A stretch of 64,000 bases of DNA from Hyalella azteca (lineage: Eukaryota; Arthropoda; Malacostraca; Amphipoda; Hyalellidae). Positions 33,120-56,400 of this stretch are shown in pieces. The stretch is taken from contig NW_025931637.1 in NCBI RefSeq assembly GCF_000764305.2, positions 372,001-436,000 on the forward strand, written 5' to 3'. Position numbers and translations under genes: made by a program. Numbering within the stretch: the first letter of the stretch is position 1; each line of letters begins with the position of its first letter. The notes beneath the pieces are model-generated. The model worked only from the letters and a program-made list of their open reading frames with translations. It did no database searches and was not told where the DNA came from.

Positions 33120-36115
33120 ATGGAAGCTTGAAGATAAAGGATTAGGTTTCGAGCATTGGAAGCAATGGCGAAGAGTAGAGGACAGGGAAGTTTTAATTAT
33201 ACTCGTATATTTGGGGATACAAGAGACTTAGAGATGATGGATTATAGAGAGCAGTCACGTCAAATGAGGAGGCTGAAGGCTAAAAAGAATGAAGTTTGTC
33301 TCTAATGGTTCGTAATTATTAAATCATCACGTAGTTATTTTAACTAGGATAAAAATTTGATTGATTTCGTTGCTTTTGGGTGCATGTAGAATTGCCAATG
33401 CATCGACAGATGTATAACTTTTATATTTGTTAAAATGTTTAAAGTAAAAATGCAAATAAAGAAAAATGTATCAGGAGATAATTTGTTTCAATTTCAAGCT
33501 TACACTGAAAATATTTTTAATGAAATTTAAATGCAGGAATACAAGCCAAAAAAGTTTATTACAAGATTAAAAGTTGAATATATAAATTCAATTTAGAGTA
33601 GCTGGTAGCTCTGTTGAAGCACTTAGGCTTGAAGTGCCAATATCTGAAATGAGAATAAGCGGTTGTGCGAGAGAAAATATTATATTCTGAATTCGAAAAG
33701 GGGCTATAAAATATTGTGTATGCGAATGCAAGTGGCCAATAATTAACAATAATTAAATAACTCGTATCATTTGACATTCAAATCATCAATTGGATCCTTA
33801 GTCAAAGCATTCAAGACTGCAGGGAATTTTCTTTACGCAGGCTGCTAGACACTAACAACAGAAAATAATGAAATAAATTGAGGAAAAATTTCGAAGACCT
33901 CAGAAATTATTTGCCAATTTCAATATAAAAAATTCGCGTTCAATTTCAAACTATGAAGTTACTTTATAGATTAGATCATTGCAACAGGAAAAACCACTGC
34001 ACCTTGAATAAATAATCGCTCTCTCCTCTGATTAGGAAAATATCATCACTGCTAGATTTCTAATTTCATTTTAGGTACTGTACTCAAAATACACATAATT
34101 TTTATAATGTGTACAAAATTTCACCAATGTAACAAATAATTAACGTTTGAGAGGAAAGCTGTAAGTAGCCTAAAGCCGTTCACTATTTTAGCTCACAGAT
34201 GACTTTCAAAATAAAATTTTCGGGCAAGAGTAAACAAGTTTCGGGGTTCTTCATCTTTGCGTTCACATACAATTTTGGGCAATAAAACACGATGAAAAGT
34301 AACTTTTATTTACACGCTTCAATTTAATCTAAGCTAATATAGCAACACTCGCGCTCCGTGAGAACGTTTTGAACAGCAAGCGGTCACCCATGCCTCGGAT
34401 GCATGATTACCAATACTGCAATACCATCCACCAGTCACGGTCTAAACTTTAACATTGATTCAAAAATAATTAAACCTGATGCTAAATGCAACAAGTTTTG
34501 GAAGAATTACGGGATTTGTTATCAAACAACCTCGATACCGTAACCTAGAGCATCAAGCTGTAATTGATTGCAAAGCAGAAGTATCAACGGCATTGGTTGG
34601 CTCTCAACTAGCAACGCTTCAGCCATCCATTCCTTTCTCGGCAACAAAGGCCATGAGGTAACAAATGGCTAGTGGGGAAAGCAGACCTGATATGCCAGGC
34701 ATATTAAGAAGAAAAGTTTAAAATAACATTTTAAACGTTGTTTACATTGTCGTCGATGTTATCGAATGCGAACATAAAATTAATTAAAAATAAAAAAACT
34801 TCTATCTGGATGTAATGGATATCTAGATAATGAGCACCAGAAGAGTTTACTGTTAATATTCACTAACAACTGACATATTTGAGGCAGGACGAGAGGACAT
34901 AATCAAGCAATAGTTCACGCTGTTTCAATTAAGTGTTAACAGATTTACTGACAATTATTTCATATAGCTTATGACGGTTAGAAATAGAACTTTTCATGCC
35001 GATAACAACTCCAGAAATGGAAATTTGAAAAAATGATAACTTATGACCGACCATCAAGTTAAATAAAAAGTTTGATAGTCAGAAATGTATGGCCGCACGA
35101 AAAACTTTTACATACTTTAAATGAAAACTTAAATAACATACACAATAAAAACTTCGTTAAAGCATATTATAGTATCTGGATCATAGTTCAATCTTTTATA
35201 AATAATCTCATTCATGAATAAACATAAATAGCTGTCTTTTGGGGTAAACAATTTATGTAGGCTTAAAAAATTCCCCAAAAAAGAAAAAACATGTTGATAA
35301 ATAAATGTCAACGCACTACAAATAAGTAGACAAGCAACAAATGAATTTCTTCTGCCTTCATTTCAAAGGACTCGAGCGCTCGCAACAAGCAAAATGGTCA
35401 TAAGCAAATGGCACAAATTCACGGCGAGTTTAGGCTTATCTCAAGCGAGACCTCAAGCAATGGCACGAAAGGAAGTACGGACGCTAACTCTTGAACCAAC
35501 AGAACACAGGCGCGCAAATTAGAGTCGTTGACCACACAAGATATGGCACTGCGTTTCGCTGACCAGATAACATCAAATATCGACAAGACCTGCTGGTCGA
35601 TTACGTCAATTAATACCGTACACTAATAAACAACTGCTTCCAGCGATTAATGGCACTAACCATTGCAAATCTTAAACCATTGCAGTCAATCAGTTCATCA
35701 AACTGATGAGTATCATGGTTCGTAAACTAAACATTGAGAGTAATGTTGACATGGATATCAGGAGATATTTTCCCGCATTTCAGAGACAGTGATCAGTTAA
35801 ATTTACAGCGTGAAAAGAAGAGTGGAAGTGTACTTTTGATAGATCAACTACAATATAACCAACATGACCAGGAACGATTTCTTAAACTTATGACCTTCTT
35901 TAATATATATTAAAATTGAATCTGCCTGCTTACTAGTAGTGATTTCTCAGCTAGAAAAAGCTTTCTACGTCCATGACGAGCTGCTCAACCAATTGCATGT
36001 GAATAATTTTGTTTATGAGGCATTGTCATCGTAAACTAGTCGAGGCATCAGCAGCTTAAAAACTGCGACTTACGCATGCTTCTTGCTTCTGAAATGTTTA
36101 AAGAAACAGTCAACC
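33120..36115. other. Intergenic, no gene recognised
   Basis: AT-rich. A segment at about 34345-34445 has, on the minus strand, a GCATGGGTGACCGCTTG phrase reminiscent of the 5S rRNA C box, but the rest does not match. Nothing else. Confidence 0.45.
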
Positions 36116-36127
36116 TTACCCAAGTAT

Positions 36128-36395
36128 TGATTCTCTAACGGAAACTCGAGTATAGCTCCTCTAGCGGAAACCCGAGTATAGCTCCTCTAGTGGAAACCCA
36201 AGTATTGCTCCTCTAACGGAAACCCGAGTATTGCTCCTCTAACGGAAACCCGAGTACTGCTCCTCTAATGGAAACCCGAGTATTGCAACCCGAGTATTGC
36301 TCCTCTAACGGAAACCCGAGTATTGCTCCTCTAACGGAAACCCAAGTATTGCTCCTCTAACGGAAACCCGAGTATTGCTCCTTTAACGGAACCAT
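36128..36395. repeat. 26-bp minisatellite
   Basis: About ten copies of a unit containing CCTCTAACGGAAACCCGAGT plus ATTGCT, with one partial duplication near 36285. It lies about 550 bp beyond the stop of the UGPase gene, so it may fall in or past the 3' end of that transcript. Confidence 0.93.
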
Positions 36396-36950
36396 AGAAC
36401 GACAGCTAGAATCTCTAGCGGGAAAATAGAAGCTACCTAAATCACTTTTGATCGTACGATGTTTAAAATCTTCAAGAAGAACGCAAACACATGAAGCCCT
36501 CAAACAAATCTAAAAAAGTTTAGTCAGTTTTGATGCAAGTTAAAATATCTGCGATGAAATTAGAATGGTTCAACCGAATTGCACCTTATGCAGCGAAAAG
36601 TGTGAGAAGCTCAGAATTAACGACATTTTTTTCGCACATTTGAAAGAGGAAGTAGGCCTGCTTCTGGAGAAACTAAATTCAACATAAGATAAAACGCACG
36701 TATTTGGGAGGAATGGTCCTCAAAACTGCACGTTACAAATCAGAAGCCATGTATGATTTAAACAAAAATGTCAACGAGCAAAAACTTGCGACGTTTTGTA
36801 ACAGAACTAAATGCGGACAAGAAACCTTCCTTGTTAAGTAAGACCTTTCCAGTTTCTTTTGTGAAGAGGATGGCGCCCACGTCGCTTGTGTCAGGACCGG
36901 GGGGCGACGTCCCAATAGAAGAGCTCAGTAGGCAGGGACTCGTCCCAGCT

Positions 36951-45187
<8,237 letters not shown>

Positions 45188-45189
45188 GA

Positions 45190-45660
45190 TGCAAAGCAAT
45201 AAACCTAAGTTCAAATAGAAGAATTTAGACCAATATTTTCCTTCAAAAGGATCCGCGTTCCGAAGAAGAGGTCAATAGTAGTTACAAGTGTGATCTTTGC
45301 ACCACCGAATCTCCCAAGTTCAAATTTAAGAAAAACTTTCGGGCAACATACGTCTAAAGAAGAATTAAATTTAATATTTCGGTAATAATCATCATGTCTT
45401 TAATAAAACAATTGTCATGAAATATTTTGAAAACAACCCACAATCTGTTCTTTCTCAACAAAAACTACAACTTCCGTTGAAATTCGCGGTATTAACCTTC
45501 TAAACGATTAAGCATGAGAAACTAAATCAAGCTTCTTCAATCAGCTCGACTAACTGCACCAATTCGCAGCCTAAATGACATTCATTTCACAAGTTTGAAA
45601 TTGCGCGAACTTTACATAGAACTGATGCCGGTGCCTTCTATACGACAGCAGGTGAATGGA
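45190..45660. other. Upstream region of the UGPase gene
   Basis: Probable 5'-UTR/promoter area for the minus-strand gene. No clear TATA box or other element identified by eye. Confidence 0.4.
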
Positions 45661-45674
45661 GTACAAAGATTAGG

Positions 45675-45900
45675 GTCGCCGTAGTAACAGCTATTAGCTG
45701 AGTAACAGCTCGCCGTAGTAACAGCTATTAGCTGAGTAACAGCTCGTCGTAGTAACAGCTACTAGCTGAGTAACAGCTCGCCGTAGTAAAAGCTATTAAC
45801 TGAGTAACAGCTCGCCGTAGTAAAAGCTATTAACTGAGTAACAGCTCGCCGTAGTAACAGCTATTAGCTGAGTAACAGCTCGCCGTTTTACAGCTAAAGA
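45675..45900. repeat. 34-bp minisatellite upstream of the UGPase gene
   Basis: Six to seven copies of a unit with CGCCGTAGTAACAGCTATTA followed by GCTGAGTAACAGCT. Few substitutions. Confidence 0.95.
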
Positions 45901-45904
45901 CTTG

Positions 45905-48900
45905 AGCTATATTTGTATTGATGCAAGTTTAATTGATGACTAGAGAATTATTTTTTGATTTTTTCTATTGTAAAAGCTCTAATTACTAGAAAATGAATAT
46001 TGTATATTCGAAACGTCGTATTCTATCAAAATGTCTTTTAGTAATCCGCTTTTTTATCTGCCTGCGCCAGCAAGAAATATTGTTCGACTCGTTAAGAAAA
46101 CAAACAAGAGATTATCAATAAAAACCATTCTCTGGTTTTCAATCAAACTTGCACAAAGGGAGAACTTTATATCAATCTTTATATTCGTATGTACATTTCC
46201 GCGTCACCAGAGAACCTGGCAGTGGACACTCCTCACAATAAACAACACATATTTTGCTTCACAAACACGCACAGATGATATTGCCACATAGAGATGTTTT
46301 TTCTATTAAACTGTGAGGGTATACGTGATACAGGCGCACGCATATGCTGCCGGCCAGGGCCGCGCAATTAAGGGAAGTGAAGAGTTGCGATGTTGACTTT
46401 GATGGATTGCAGCGTGTGATGATACATGGCCATCTTATCAGTATGATGAGGACTTGCATTAGATATGATACAGCGCTCGGCGTTGCTGCCGTTTGTGTTA
46501 GATAAGATACATAAATAAAACATTGCTTTAGATGTGCACTCGATGAGAAATGTACAAGTTTATGAATAAAGAATAGTCCCACGGGTGAGATTTCTGAGAT
46601 ATTTTCGGGGGTAAGTGAGATTCTGCTGATCAAAAATTAATTTAGACGTGAATACTTCAGTAAATAACTTAGTGGTCAGTACATGTAAATGATGTAATAG
46701 ATAACTTATTTTACCAAATTATTTACAAGGTAGATACATAAAGGGCCTATAAACATTTCAATGGAAATACCAAAAATTCGTTTAATTTACACGTTCTGAC
46801 GAGAGCTGGTTATCACAGATAATTCTTATCATTAAATGAATTTCACAGGCGCGAACGCTCGCGGAAACATTCTCACTGAGAAATGCACCAAGGTAAAGTG
46901 TTAAAATATTTAAACTAGAGCAACTTGCGCTGAACTCCAAAGGGTTGCTGGTCATGAAATTCGCTCAGCAAGAAGAATAGCGCGCCGACACGCGCGTATG
47001 TAAATTCAATGATTTCCATGATAATCATTTCGCCACTTTTGATCCATGCATGCGTGAAGCAGGACAGGGTGCATCTTCAAATATTTAGCAGTGAAGTTCA
47101 TCATTCGTAACGTCGCTTCCAGTCTGTCGCATGAATTCTTAATTGTGTTGCTCAAAAGTACGCAACTACAACAAAGAATTATATTGTAATTATAAAAACT
47201 ATTCTGAGATGAATTATAGGGCACTATTTAAGTATATAGGCCCAATAACAAGGCGGAGATTTGCGTCAACGAATGCTCCACCACGTATAGGCTAAATGTC
47301 CATTTTTGCTGTTGTGTAACATTGCAATTGTGTATGTATATAATTAAACTGTAAATCAATATTGCTTCATGTTTTCGAAAGATCGGAAAATAATTTGGAC
47401 AGGTAGTTAAAAAAAAATCTTAGGAAAGCCATACGATTTGCAAATATTCAGTGCCTGTATTGACGCTCCATCAGAATATTGTAAAGAATTCCGAATCTAC
47501 GGAAAATATACGATTGTCAAGCCAGCAAGCACAAGCCGGCAAATGTGATGAAAATCCTTCGATGCACATGCAATCTTCACCGTTTGCGTCATTCTGACTG
47601 AATTTGGCCCGACAAAAGTGGCGTATCAGCACTGCATCCGCTCTATGCATGCTCGTGCTTTCGATAATAAAAAGTGTCATAATTTGGAAAATAAGACATA
47701 TTCGTTTTTCTGAGCGTGGTCGTATCACATATACGTATACCGGTGAGTTTCAGAGCGCCGTTGTCCGACCAAACGTTACATCAGTTCAATGGCACAGCTA
47801 TGCTGCGACGCCAGGGCATGAATGGCCATGAGATAGCGTGCCAATGTCCTATACAAACAAATGCATTAGCACACCTCTGGTTCTCGTCCAAGCCAAGGTC
47901 TTGGCTGTATCGTTGAGCGACAACGCAGTAACTCGTACGCTGTACTGAATAAACGACAACAAAATAATCTAATGCCCCTAGAAATATTTGGCAATTAATA
48001 ATCATAGTACAGGTTTTTCGCGAAAAAGCTACGTTGCTTTACCTACACATTAAATTTGTCTCAACAATTAATATTGAAAACTGGTCAAATGTTAGTTCAT
48101 TATAAGAAAATCGGATGAACACAGCATTACGCTATTATTTAGTAACATTTACTTCGAAACGACTGTGCATGTCCTCCAACGCCGAGTGCACTTCTTGTCG
48201 TTCTGTTGCTATGGTAACTCAACTATATGAATTTACACTAATGGAGTTCCAATCCGACCTAAATAAAACCAACTCGAGTCTAAATAGTTTATGTGTACCC
48301 CACAGTTACGTTGTGGGGTATGAAAATTGGCATAATTTGGCGACATTCCCTCGCACGTTAACATTGCTAGTAAAAGTTTTTCAATTGTTTTCTACCAGCA
48401 TATAAAATTTATCCATTTTTTCATGATCAAACTTCGTGTAGTTAGAAATACATGAAATCTAATATTTATCAAAAACTCCGCATTTACGCTACTTTTCAGC
48501 TAATTAAAAATTATCGAAATAATCATATTTCTATATAATACATCACAGATATAATCCATAATTCTTATCTAAATCAATCCTTGATAGTAAAATCGTGCAC
48601 TTCAACAAACTCGCAGCAGAATGGAATCGCTTCTGTTATCACCACACCGTAAACGTTTCTACACTACATTCAACATTTACGAAAAGCGGCTACAATTAAG
48701 AACATAAATGCAATACTTATGAACAAGCAGAAGAATGCTTTCAAAAGAAATTTAATTAGAAAATAAACAATGGATCACATTTGAATATTACTAATTTTTA
48801 GTCAACTACAATATAATCAATTCAACAAAAAGAAATTAAACGTTTCTAGTTTACTTAAACATTATCAGTAAAGTCCGAAATTGCATCTCAAAATCATTCC

Positions 48901-51090
48901 GTCGTGCTTGATCGGTGTTGACCAGTCCAGCTGCAGCGCATGACTTTGAAAAGAAGCTAAACAATTTATGTCATAAGGTTGGCGGAATACAGCCTCGCCA
49001 ATGAGAAGCTAACGAATGTGAGTAACTCTAAAGTTCGAGTGCTCTGCACCCTAAAGAAAATTCCATTTTCCGGATGTCATCATGATGATCGATTAAAGAC
49101 CGCGCCTTTTCTGTTATTCAATATTGTCTCATCGTCGTTTACTGTGATCAAGCCTTACAAATTCCTCTCCCGAGATAATTCAATGTAAGGTTACTCTTAA
49201 ATGGAATGCTAGTCTTTCTACAAGATTAACCTAAGCCAGCGCTAAGTCGGTGTCGTGCCATCTTGATGGGCAAATCGTCAAATCAAAATGATGAATTCCT
49301 GTTATCTGCTTGGAATAGCGGTGTTCAGGACGACGGCAGCGGTTGGGAATCTAAACTCTCAACTATAGTAGATATTAGCGAAAACTCTATACCCCTCAAC
49401 CTGGTAGAGGTTTGAATTGGAGCATTAAAAAGCGAGGGTCAGGACTCCTACAGTCCCTTTTCGTAGTCAAGCCTCAAAAGTAGCTATAGACGATAGTGGG
49501 ATAGTCAGATATTTCGTATTCAAGCCGTTAATTAATTAAGGAAGCTATGGTATACAGGCTGCTGGAGCTCAGCACCAGGTTTCCAATTTCATGTCACCCT
49601 ACACACGCCTTAAATTCAACATACAAAAACATTTCAAGTCCTGCGTCAGAAGCAAATGATGAGGCAAAACTAGAAACACATCAGGATCATACTCTAACAA
49701 TAACAAGTAATCTTACCTATATAGAAGTATAGGCTGCACGAAAGGCAGGGCTGAACGTATGATCGTCGCAGAAGATTAAATCGCCTGCACGTTATTTCAG
49801 CTCGGATAGTTCCAAAGCGGAAAGATTGTGGTTTATTCTGTAAGGGGAGATTTTTCTACGGCAACAAACAGAAGAAAAAGTAATTAAATTATTTTCTCGG
49901 ATAATTATAAAATTACTATGGATTCTAGGGAAAGTACCTATGTAATTATTTAGAATAACTGGTAAATTTGTCAGTCTTTTAATTAGAAAAAACACGGCAA
50001 ACTAAGCTAGTAACTACAAGAAGAGTTCTAGATCATTTGAATGTGGAAAGCGTTAGCATTGGCAGGTAAATGCAGTATCTACAGAAATTCTCAATACATC
50101 TATTGAATTACACGAGTATAACACTTCTTCTAGACTAGGTTAGTAAGATATCTATTAATTCTACCGGTTTGGCGTTATGCGTTACTCTTTTCACAATCAA
50201 GAAACGAAAAGCAAATGTAATGTGGTCTGACTGCTGCTGTCGGAAAATTTTGGGACATGAGAACCGAACTTGAGCGCCATGAATAATTGGTTCCGTTTAC
50301 AATCGCTTCCGCGATTGTCGCTCGTTACGTCACAACAGACCATGCAATTGGTAGCTAGTTATTGTACGAGTTTCAGATTAAGAAAAAATTCTTTGCACAG
50401 TCGGTGGACAGTTCAATAACAGTTCGGTTAGTCAAGTACGCAAGGTACTTTTTGATACGCAAAGTAAATTCGGTTTATATTCTTTTCTTTCTGATTCATC
50501 AAATTTAACAAAATAGTATGAAAGAGAAGGCACACGCATGCACCTGTTCAGCGCCGACAAATATGAACACTTCTTACATATGAATTGAACTCGTCACCTT
50601 CCAATGGCTGAATAAAACGGAACTTTTGAGGCTGTCACAAATTTAATGCATGGCTCAGATTTTCATGATATATTTCATTAACGCAAGCAACAGATTTGAC
50701 TTTCACATAGCGCAATTAAGAAGCCGTTTGAATTGCCCGCCTTTCACTGTGTCCTCGAAAATATTAGTATTGTATTTTATTACATGGTAGGTACTTTCAT
50801 CAAACAAAATTAGATAAATTAATTAATATTGGCAAGCTAATCCTCGATATCAATATGAGATCGAATTTTTCATTGGAATTCACTTTAATTTTGAGAAATA
50901 TTTCAAATAAATTGACGAAATTACGAACAAGGAACGTCCATGTCTGACACCGCGTCTGCATGACAATTACACCAGGTATTGATAGTCTCTGCACAGAGTC
51001 AAGACGTGTAGTTCTCAGTGAGCCGAACTTCCCGCCAGATGAAACACAACCCAACCTGGTGACGGTGTAACAGACACTGACTTCTTGAGC
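45905..51090. other. Gene-poor region
   Basis: About 5 kb of AT-rich sequence with only short unremarkable open frames. A small perfect hairpin (ACCCCAC...GTGGGGT) lies at about 48298-48320. I see no supportable gene. Confidence 0.45.
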
Positions 51091-51480
51091 AGAAATGTGT
51101 GTTCTGCACTGTGTGTAGATCTTATGAATAACTATGCAGTTCATAGTGGGTACAGGTCTCAGCACTGACAGTACTGTGTGCATGCTGGGAGCTACGAAAA
51201 GCACTGCATCTACACTGTACAGAACTCCAACTACGTATTATCTACAGAGCGGAGAACCGCAACGCGTCCAGGGAACTGGGCACTGCAGCGCTTGCAGGGA
51301 ACTGCGCACAGTGCTGAGTGCTGTGTGTGGATTGTATACTGAACACTGAACTGAGGGCATGGAACGTTGCAAGGCACTATGTGAGGGAAAAATGCACTGT
51401 GTGCACGAAATTATGTACTGAACTTTCTGAAGAGAACTGAACACTACACTGTGTGTGCAAGGAACTGTGCAATGTTCGCA
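51090..51480. repeat. Degenerate GAACTGTGCACTG-type low-complexity region
   Basis: Irregular recurrence of GCACTGTGTG, GGGAACTGNGCAC and ACTGAACACT over about 400 bp. An old, scrambled tandem repeat; no gene. Confidence 0.65.
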
Positions 51481-51499
51481 GGAAATTCTGCATATCATT

Positions 51500-53230
51500 C
51501 AATAAAAATTAATTTAATGCAATCTTTGACACATACGTAAGCCGCACACCATCTACTAATTAGCTCCACTCGAAAGATGTCCCTCGATATCAGCACGTAT
51601 TAATCAATGATAACGCCAGCACTATCAGCGTCAAATTGGTTTTAAATTTGATCGTCTTTCTCATTGATTCTGATTCATTGTTAAATTAAATTTTAACACG
51701 TGCAATAGTGGTCTGGTTGAAAAATTAAGAGCAATCAAATATGAAATGAAATGCAATTAACCATTATAATGTTTTCTCTAGTTAGGCCAGTCTGGACACT
51801 AGAATTAACATAGTATGAGAACACGGCAATAAATATAATTAGATTAACAACTGAAAAGTACCGCGGTGTGCCACGCTAGCGAAGGGGTCGTATAAGGTTC
51901 AGAGGTGTATGTGAATATTAATTAACAAAATAAATCATGAGGTCTATTAACACGAGCTCATTTGATGTCTCACAGTACACTTGCTGTAACCGCGCATTAC
52001 AGAAACGGGTATGCAACTACAATTATTCTAAATTTATTATTAATCATATTATACTGTTATACACAATAATTATTAATTATTTCAACCAAAGCAAAATGTC
52101 ATAAAAACAGCGGCACTAATGAATCGTGACGAAGGCAAGCGGTCTAGAATCATAAAGATTCTCGAATTACTTCTATTACACTACTTAATTAATGCTGGAA
52201 TTTACTACGCGAATCAGCATGCTGATAAAACAAAAAAAAAATGAAGGAAATTGAAGCAGGAAAAAACGCATATTTTGGCCTTGGCCTAGTCATATACTAA
52301 GCAATTAATAACGGAAAAATAGTAGGCAGCGGCTATATTACTGAAAATGACGGTTGCGAAATGTTTGAAATGCCAACGTTTAAAAAACTAACTTATTTTA
52401 GGATTTTTTTTTTATCTATTAAATGATGTTTCCCACTTCAGAGTTAACGGTACATTCATTTTTCCATCATAAATTGAATTATACGCTTAAACGTTTTGCA
52501 CACACTCTTCAACACAAGTTATTTGTAGATACCTGCTGCATTTTATTTAACTATAAAGCAAGGATTAGACATCGATTTGGGTGAGCACTCGTTCCCACAA
52601 AAACATTCTGCACTCGATACAAGGAAAATTAGTTAGGATGATGATGAGTCAGAACGAGAAAACTAGTTTAGAAAACTCGTCTGTTTGTCCCAATATCACA
52701 AGCGGGATATTATCCAGTAAGCGTTTATTTTTACGCAAGCTTTCTTCATAAAAAAATTCGATTGAAGCCATTTAGAGCAACGTAATTTCATGGTTTAGGA
52801 AATTTTGATGTATTGGTTTCCTTCATGGAAAATAGACGATGTTTCTTACGTTATCGCCAAATGAACCAGTTTATATATGCTCTACATTAAAATATTTACT
52901 CAAATTTTGATACACTTCGTTGCCCTAGCTTTGTCTTCCGTGCTTCGTGCTGCAACTTATTTTCAATATCGCTTGTCCACCAACTTGTGGCTGGCTTCAA
53001 AGGTTGCCGATTCTGTTAAAATCGCACAAACAAAATAATTCAGAATGGCCACGTTACTGAAGGCCTTAGTTCCAGCAAGTGCAAATCAGAACAAACTGAC
53101 GAGTTATCGAAGGTGTGATGTTAGATATACTATAATGTGTAATGAGCAGAGGTTCAGACGAACAGATGTCGAGGACAGATGTGGCCCACAGCTGTCCTGG
53201 CACGAGATAGGGAATACGGTCAGAGAGATA
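51500..53230. other. Intergenic, nothing recognised
   Basis: AT-rich; no supportable gene or repeat. Confidence 0.45.
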
Positions 53231-53236
53231 CCTATA

Positions 53237-53479
53237 GTAATTCAGGTCCCCATATTCATTTTAAAAAGATCATTGGGATAATAAATTCAGGCGGAGTGAA
53301 GTCTCTTAAATAAGATTGTAATTCAGGTCTCCGTATTCATTTTAAAAAGATTATTGGGATAATAAATTCAGGCGGAGTGAAGTCTCTTAAATAAGATTGT
53401 AATTCAGGTCCCCATATTCATTTTAAATAGATCATTGGGATAATAAATTCAGGCGGAGTAAAGTCTCTTAAATAAGATC
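53237..53479. repeat. 81-bp tandem triplication
   Basis: Three head-to-tail units starting at 53237, 53318 and 53399, each beginning GTAATTCAGGTCYCCRTATTC and ending CTCTTAAATAAGATT. Only a few substitutions between copies. Confidence 0.95.
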
Positions 53480-56400
53480 TGTGGATGAAAAATAAATTAT
53501 TAATCAGGCATAGAATATTTGGACTATAACATTATATAGAACATCAAGTTTTATGTTTTCCACCTATTGCAGTTATTACTGTAAACAGTTAACCGACTGA
53601 TTTATCAATTATGTCTCTTGCATTCTCTAACTGGAAACGATGAAAATTCTACAGGGATGCTTGTTTTCCAACGTAACTCATTATAACAACTCAATTTGTT
53701 TCGATTTATCACTACCGTTCCCTCATATGTCACCGATAATTTTTCGTAATTATTACTACCGTAAAATATCATCGAGTTTGCCAACTTCAATGACGCGAAA
53801 CCTGCTAATTTTACTGTAGTTTAAACCTACTGATTTCAACGACAGTAAAGCTATATAAGTTGTACGACGCAGCAGAAAAAAACTATGTAAATGTTTAATG
53901 CTAGACTAACTTTAAGATAAACTATCACGTCTACGCAAGTTTGCACGAAAATTAATAAAGTTTCTCAAACTGTAATACAATTCACAAACTGCATGGCATG
54001 GCGTTAGGGGTTCAGGTTCGAAGCTACGACATGAATATCAATAACATTCAAATTTGCCGTAATATCAAACGCGCACGAGTTTCTGTATATTCCATTCGTG
54101 TGCTCGAACATAAGTCACCAGCTCCTGGAGCTTTTTGGAGAAATTATCTGATCTCAAACGCACAAGTTCTCTCAACCACATCAGGCGGGCGAGCGTTGGC
54201 GTTTTTTAGAATGTATCGTATTTAAAGTTTACACACAACGTATACATTTTTAGTGGTGTGAACAAGTACCTGGTATTTTGATTTAAAATAACTTAGAAAT
54301 CTAGAAAGCGTTCAATGCAAAGCAGAAGATTGCGTGCAATAAAAGTGCGGTACAAAAAGTATAGGTACAGTTATTCAAATTGAAGAAAAACGAAATGCCA
54401 CACAAGGCATTCAAATTTGTAACCTGCAACCTGAACCTCTCTGTTCAACGTCAGAATTCTAGGTTCGCTACAAGGCCACCCGTAGCACACAGCCAATTAA
54501 GAGAGAAAACTTGCACGGTTGGTTAGATTTCTGTCGCGCTCAAGACCAGGGAATATTATAAATAACTTTAATGTGACGCTTACGGTAGTTCTTCGTACCC
54601 GTAAATCCCACAGCATAGTAAAATAATAAAACATAGTTGTGTAAATAGATCGATTTTACACGACTATGGTTAGGTAAGAGACCATTAAATTTAGTTGGAC
54701 ATGGTAAGCGTCCACCAGCACCTCTAGTGTCCACCATCTTGACTGCAAATTTACGTATCATATAAGATGAACATTCCCTTTTATTCAATACTAATAAAGC
54801 TTCTTTGAAATTCAAATCTAGATTCGGGGATTAGAGTATTTCAATTCGACAAAGACACGGCATGCGGGCAAAATAGACTGTTGAAGAAAATCTTCTCCGC
54901 ATCAGCTTCACATGAATTTTTAATAATCAATTCGTTAGCGTTTGTAAGTGATAGTCATGTCATTGGTGAGAAACTTTTTTTTTTCATGTTAAAAATACTT
55001 CTGTTTTCTTTTAATTACACGGGAGATTGATGTGCGTGTAAATCTTGCACAAAAATTGGGCTTTCCGTTTTAAAGTCTTTCAACCGAAGTGTAAATTTTC
55101 CAAAAAATATTAATCAATATTTTGAGAACGGTTGTCAAATTAATATTACTGAATTATTAGAACAGACAATTTCGAAATAATCATTCATAATTATTGCTAC
55201 AAATTGCATTCTTTTCATGGAAATCCTTGCCGGGTGTCAAGGTGCTTCAGGGTCATAAAATGAGGGTCACGCTTACGTTGTAGCATCGGTGTAGACATTA
55301 ACAGGTTCAGTGTGTAGGGGACTTTCAAAATTGTCGAGAAGAAACGTGATGAGAAGTCCCAAAAATACTGACCCGCATCAACCGGTATTAGATTCGATCT
55401 TTGCCGCAGAATAAATTAGCTCAATAAGCCTTTAACGAGGAGTCTAGTCGCCAAGCTCGACCTTGAGCACAGTGGCAGACGATGGAGCCGTCTGGACAAC
55501 TTGTTTAAATTACGCCATACATTTTTCTATATACAATGATAAAATACTCCACGTCATTATTTTCAGCATGAAAATCAGAAATAAGTAAGTGATGTTGGAC
55601 GAGTTCTTATAAACAAATTTGAAACAATTGCTTCGATAAGAAAATATATCGTACGTCTGGGTTTACAGAGCTTACAGCTGATCAAGTCATTTCCCTAGTT
55701 TACACATTGATTGGAGAACTGTCTAAGAGTGCACCAGCTCGTGATATTTCGATTGAAATAACATATAACTACCAGTATGCATACCTTATTTCCAGAAGAC
55801 ATGGTGGAGAGCTTTAATTGTAGAGAAACAAGCACAACACACCACACCAACACTGCACACCAGCACACTGTTGTCGTTGGCGCGGCCGCGCGGGAGCCGG
55901 GATGTGAATTTCGATCGTTGCCAGGAACTGGCAGCGTGTGTGAGGCTCAAGCTGTCGTACGCTAATAATAATACGAGCTCATGTATCAGCTGGATCCTAA
56001 AGAATTAATTACGATTGCATTTACTTTATTTGAATCAGCTGGGTTGTACGTTTTCCATGTAAGCTATCTAGATCCTTGCACAAAAATTTAATTCTTGCTG
56101 GAATATATGATCTCAGTCCTCCTATGTAGATTTTCATTCACAAACATGAAACCTCGAATGACGCTCGCTATATAGCAATGCGGCCTCGAAAGACGTTCGA
56201 TATACATACAGCAATGCGGCCAGCCCAGCTGCAATTTTATAAACCAAGGACTTTGTATAAGCAATAAAGAATGTAGAATTAACATTCTAGTGTTGTTCGT
56301 ATTTTTAACAGGATTTAATTCTCCATGAAATGTTTTCGAACAAACGAGTGTCATTCAATATTATTAGGAAGAGAATAGGACCTGGAACTATTTCAGTGGA

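Noticed and set aside
34341..34445. Possible 5S rRNA fragment on the minus strand
   Set aside because: Only a C-box-like phrase (GGGTGACCGCTTG) matches; length, ends and the remaining boxes do not.
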